DNA of 64,000 bases. Source: Afifellaceae bacterium. Its GTDB lineage: Bacteria > Pseudomonadota > Alphaproteobacteria > Rhizobiales > Afifellaceae. Position 1 is the first letter of the stretch; each line of letters starts with the position of its first letter. The stretch is taken from assembly GCA_028284625.1 (NCBI GenBank), contig JANQRH010000022.1:62001-126000 (forward strand), in the 5' to 3' direction. Below are positions 61,906-64,000 of this stretch, piece after piece. The notes beneath the pieces were generated by a model. The model was not told the origin of the DNA, ran no database searches, and was given only the letters and a program-made list of their open reading frames with translations. The position numbers and the translations under genes were made by a program.

Positions 61906-63333
61906 ATGACTGAAACCGCAATGACGCGTGTCGACACGCGGCGTGCGTGGCTCCAGGAGAGCCGCGCCACGCTGGCGTTGTCGTGGCCGATCATCCTGAC
62001 GAATGTCGCCCAGATGGCTCTCACCACCACCGATGTGGTGATGATGGGCTGGCTCGGCGCGGATGCACTCGCCGCCGGTGCGCTCGGCTTCAACCTCTAT
62101 TTCCTGCCCGTCATCTTCGGGATCGGGCTCGTCTCGGCGGTTGCGCCGATGATTGCGCGCGAACTCGGTGCACGCCGAAACTCCGTTCGCGACGTGCGAC
62201 GCACGGTGCGTCAGGGATTGTGGGCCGCTGTCGCGCTCACAATTCCGGTGTGGATCATGTTGTGGTTCACCGAGCCGATCCTGATTGCCATCGGACAGGA
62301 GCCGCATCTGGCGGCCGGGGCGGAAAGCTACATGCGGTCGCTGCAATGGGCTTTCCTGCCGTTTCTCGGCTTCGTCGTGCTGCGCTCCTTTGTAACGGCG
62401 CTTGAGCGTCCCATGTGGGCGTTCGTGATCGTCGGCGGAGCGGTGCCGCTCAATGCGCTCGCCGATTGGTGCCTGATCTTCGGGAATTTCGGGTTCCCGC
62501 GTCTGGAGCTCTTCGGCGCCGGGCTGGCGACGACCATTGTCAGCACGCTCATGTTCGTCGCTCTGATCGTGCTCGCCGTCAGCGACCGCAAGTTCCGCCG
62601 CTATTATGTCTTCGGGCGTTTCTGGCGACCGGACTGGCCGCGCTTTCGCGCCTTGTGGCGGCTGGGCCTGCCGATCGCGGCGACGCTGCTTTTTGAGGTC
62701 TCGATCTTCAATGTGGCGGTGTTCTTGATGGGCCTGGTCGGGCCGGCTGCGCTTGCCGCGCACGCCATCGCCATCCAGATCGCGTCGGTGACCTTTATGG
62801 TGCCGCTCGGCTTCAGCCAGGCCGTCACCGTGCGCGTGGGCCGTGCCTTTGGCGCCGGCGACGCCGCGGGCGTCATGCGCGCCGGTTGGTCGGCCTATGC
62901 GATGGGCGTCGCCTTCATGGCGCTGACGGCATGCGTGATGGTGTTCGCGCCGCACCTTCTCATTAGCGTCTTTCTGGACTTGAACGATCCGGAGAATGCG
63001 GAGGTCATATCGCTTGCGGTGACCTTCTTGATGTTCGCCGCACTCTTCCAGGTGGTCGACGGCGCGCAAGCTGTTGGAGCGGGAATGCTGCGTGGCCTGC
63101 ATGACACGACCGTGCCCATGCTTTACGCAGCGATCGGCTATTGGGGCATCGGGTTGCCGGTCGGCGTAATCCTTGCCTTTCCGCTTGGTTTTGCCGGGTC
63201 CGGGATCTGGATCGGGCTTGCGGCGGGACTGACGGCGGTTGCCACATTGATGACATGGCGCTGGGTGATGCGCGAAAAGCTCAATCTGGTGACTCCGCGA
63301 ACGCTTACTGCACTGCAGCAAGGCGCGGCATGA
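61906..63333 (+). CDS. MATE-family multidrug/metabolite efflux transporter
   Basis: The 475-residue protein has twelve predicted helices in two MATE halves. Helix 1 has TLALSWPIILTNVAQMALTTTDVVMMGWLGADALAAGAL; the equivalent in the second half is LWRLGLPIAATLLFEVSIFNVAVFLMG. MATE pumps exchange drugs or metabolites for Na+ or H+. This one resembles the NorM-type branch; its substrate is unknown. The ATG at 61906 is taken as the start because similarity starts near it; the frame opens at 61849. It is divergent from the TerB-like gene. Confidence 0.92.
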   Translation: MTETAMTRVDTRRAWLQESRATLALSWPIILTNVAQMALTTTDVVMMGWLGADALAAGALGFNLYFLPVIFGIGLVSAVAPMIARELGARRNSVRDVRRTVRQGLWAAVALTIPVWIMLWFTEPILIAIGQEPHLAAGAESYMRSLQWAFLPFLGFVVLRSFVTALERPMWAFVIVGGAVPLNALADWCLIFGNFGFPRLELFGAGLATTIVSTLMFVALIVLAVSDRKFRRYYVFGRFWRPDWPRFRALWRLGLPIAATLLFEVSIFNVAVFLMGLVGPAALAAHAIAIQIASVTFMVPLGFSQAVTVRVGRAFGAGDAAGVMRAGWSAYAMGVAFMALTACVMVFAPHLLISVFLDLNDPENAEVISLAVTFLMFAALFQVVDGAQAVGAGMLRGLHDTTVPMLYAAIGYWGIGLPVGVILAFPLGFAGSGIWIGLAAGLTAVATLMTWRWVMREKLNLVTPRTLTALQQGAA

Positions 63334-63486
63334 TGTGCCCTTCCGATCACGGCACGAACATTGCATGGGGATAATGGAGATCCGGCGGGGCCTTAGAACC
63401 GTAGACACGGGATACAAGGCCCGCCGCGATGGTTTAAATCTTTACAGTCTTTGCCTTAGGCTGCTCACAACGAAGGTCGACCTGCC

Positions 63487-64000
63487 ATGGAAAAACGCAT
63501 CAGCAGCGTTTCAGCGTCCATGTTCGCCGACTCCGCCATGCCTGAGGGCCCTCTGGTCCACGGCGAGGATATCGAGGCGGTGCGCGAGACCATTCTGGCC
63601 AAGCTCGCCCTCGTTCAGGGCAAGGTCCCCACAAGCGCCAGCGACCGCGACTGGTTCATCGCCGCATCGCTGGCGGCGCGCGACCGCATCGTGCATCGCT
63701 GGGGGGAATCCAAGCGGCAGATGCGCCGGGAGAACCGCAAGCGCGTCTATTACCTGTCGCTGGAGTTCCTGATCGGCCGGCTGCTCGGCGAGGTGCTCAA
63801 CAACCTTGAGCTCACCGCGACCTTTCAAGCCGCGCTCGGCGACCTCGGCGTCGACCTCGACCATATGTTCTCTTCTGAGCCGGACGCCGCACTCGGCAAT
63901 GGCGGGCTCGGGCGGCTCGCCGCCTGCTTTGTCGAGAGCATGGCGACGCTCTCCATTCCCGCCGTCGGTTACGGCATCCGCTATGACCACGGGCTCTTCC
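63487..64000 (+). CDS. glgP: Glycogen/alpha-glucan phosphorylase, 5' part only (runs off right edge)
   Basis: About 171 N-terminal residues are visible. They contain the family hallmarks KRVYYLSLEFLIGRLLGEVLNNL (residues 79-101) and DAALGNGGLGRLAACFVESMATL, followed by IPAVGYGIRYDHGLF. The enzyme releases glucose 1-phosphate from glycogen using pyridoxal phosphate, whose Lys lies beyond the window. It begins MEKRISSVSASMF at ATG 63487. The 153-base gap from the MATE gene holds no other gene. Its product feeds phosphoglucomutase (34230-35858). Confidence 0.95.
   Translation, partial: MEKRISSVSASMFADSAMPEGPLVHGEDIEAVRETILAKLALVQGKVPTSASDRDWFIAASLAARDRIVHRWGESKRQMRRENRKRVYYLSLEFLIGRLLGEVLNNLELTATFQAALGDLGVDLDHMFSSEPDAALGNGGLGRLAACFVESMATLSIPAVGYGIRYDHGLF

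Noticed and set aside
61831-63417. 528-codon minus-strand frame opposite the MATE gene
   Set aside because: It is an antisense shadow with Arg/His/Glu-rich composition, although it is longer than the real gene.

Overview
The window looks like chromosomal DNA from a GC-rich alphaproteobacterium, most probably of the Hyphomicrobiales (Rhizobiales). The evidence is the divergent arrangement of a CycM-type cytochrome c with kdsB-pheA, a YejABEF-type peptide importer with two substrate-binding proteins, a Tad/Cpa pilus locus with CtrA-type boxes, a 2-hopanoid-methylase-like radical SAM protein, and intergenic palindromes of the kind common in that order. Most genes are housekeeping or metabolic. 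No transposase, integrase, CRISPR array or rRNA was seen.

Layout. 1-4600: lysine/peptidoglycan genes dapD-DUF805-dapE and a membrane protein cut by the left edge (minus strand); then a HIT protein, nudC and a VOC protein (plus strand). 4650-7900: a composite palindrome, pheA-kdsB (minus strand) and a divergent two-haem membrane-anchored cytochrome c. 8080-15790: two oligopeptide-type binding proteins, two permeases and a double ATPase in one plus-strand operon, followed by a 2-hydroxyacid dehydrogenase. 16736-20335: a minus-strand run of leucyl aminopeptidase, a MarR regulator, an NlpC/P60 peptidase and an FkbM methyltransferase.

20474-32740: an almost complete Tad (Flp) pilus locus. TadD is at the left end; the minus-strand run is flp, cpaA, cpaB, cpaC, cpaD, cpaE, cpaF, tadB, tadC; the divergent plus-strand run is a pilus N-domain protein and two TadE-like pseudopilins. 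Perfect TTAA-N7-TTAA (CtrA) boxes lie at both ends. 32757-41448: a PhnD-like solute-binding protein, phosphoglucomutase, a retropepsin-like protease, 1-Cys peroxiredoxin, an HpnP-like radical SAM protein, a large intergenic repeat, a 52-residue membrane peptide, an MFS transporter and a small exported protein. 41570-43770: a lower-GC insert with a nuclease-like gene that appears split from its SEC-C tail by a frameshift. 43892-49479: lepA, a third CtrA box, a tRNA-Cys-like sequence with a non-canonical cloverleaf, a fasciclin protein and a repeat-bearing autotransporter.

49873-60262: a corrin-ring gene cluster (DUF6732 protein, cbiX, cobH, cobL, cobI, cbiG-cobJ fusion, cobM; convergent cobB-cobA; divergent cbiD-cobK). 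CbiX, CbiD and CbiG are present and no CobG or CobF is seen, so the genes fit the early-cobalt (oxygen-independent) route from uroporphyrinogen III to cobyrinate a,c-diamide; only a precorrin-2 dehydrogenase is missing. 60359-64000: another intergenic repeat, a class I amidotransferase, a TerB-like protein, a MATE transporter and the start of glycogen phosphorylase, cut by the right edge.

The least ordinary items are the tRNA-like sequence at 45844-45921, the frameshifted nuclease/SEC-C gene, the duplicated cytochrome c with its acidic Ala/Glu/Pro linker, and the three CtrA boxes. No wholly new multi-gene system was recognised.
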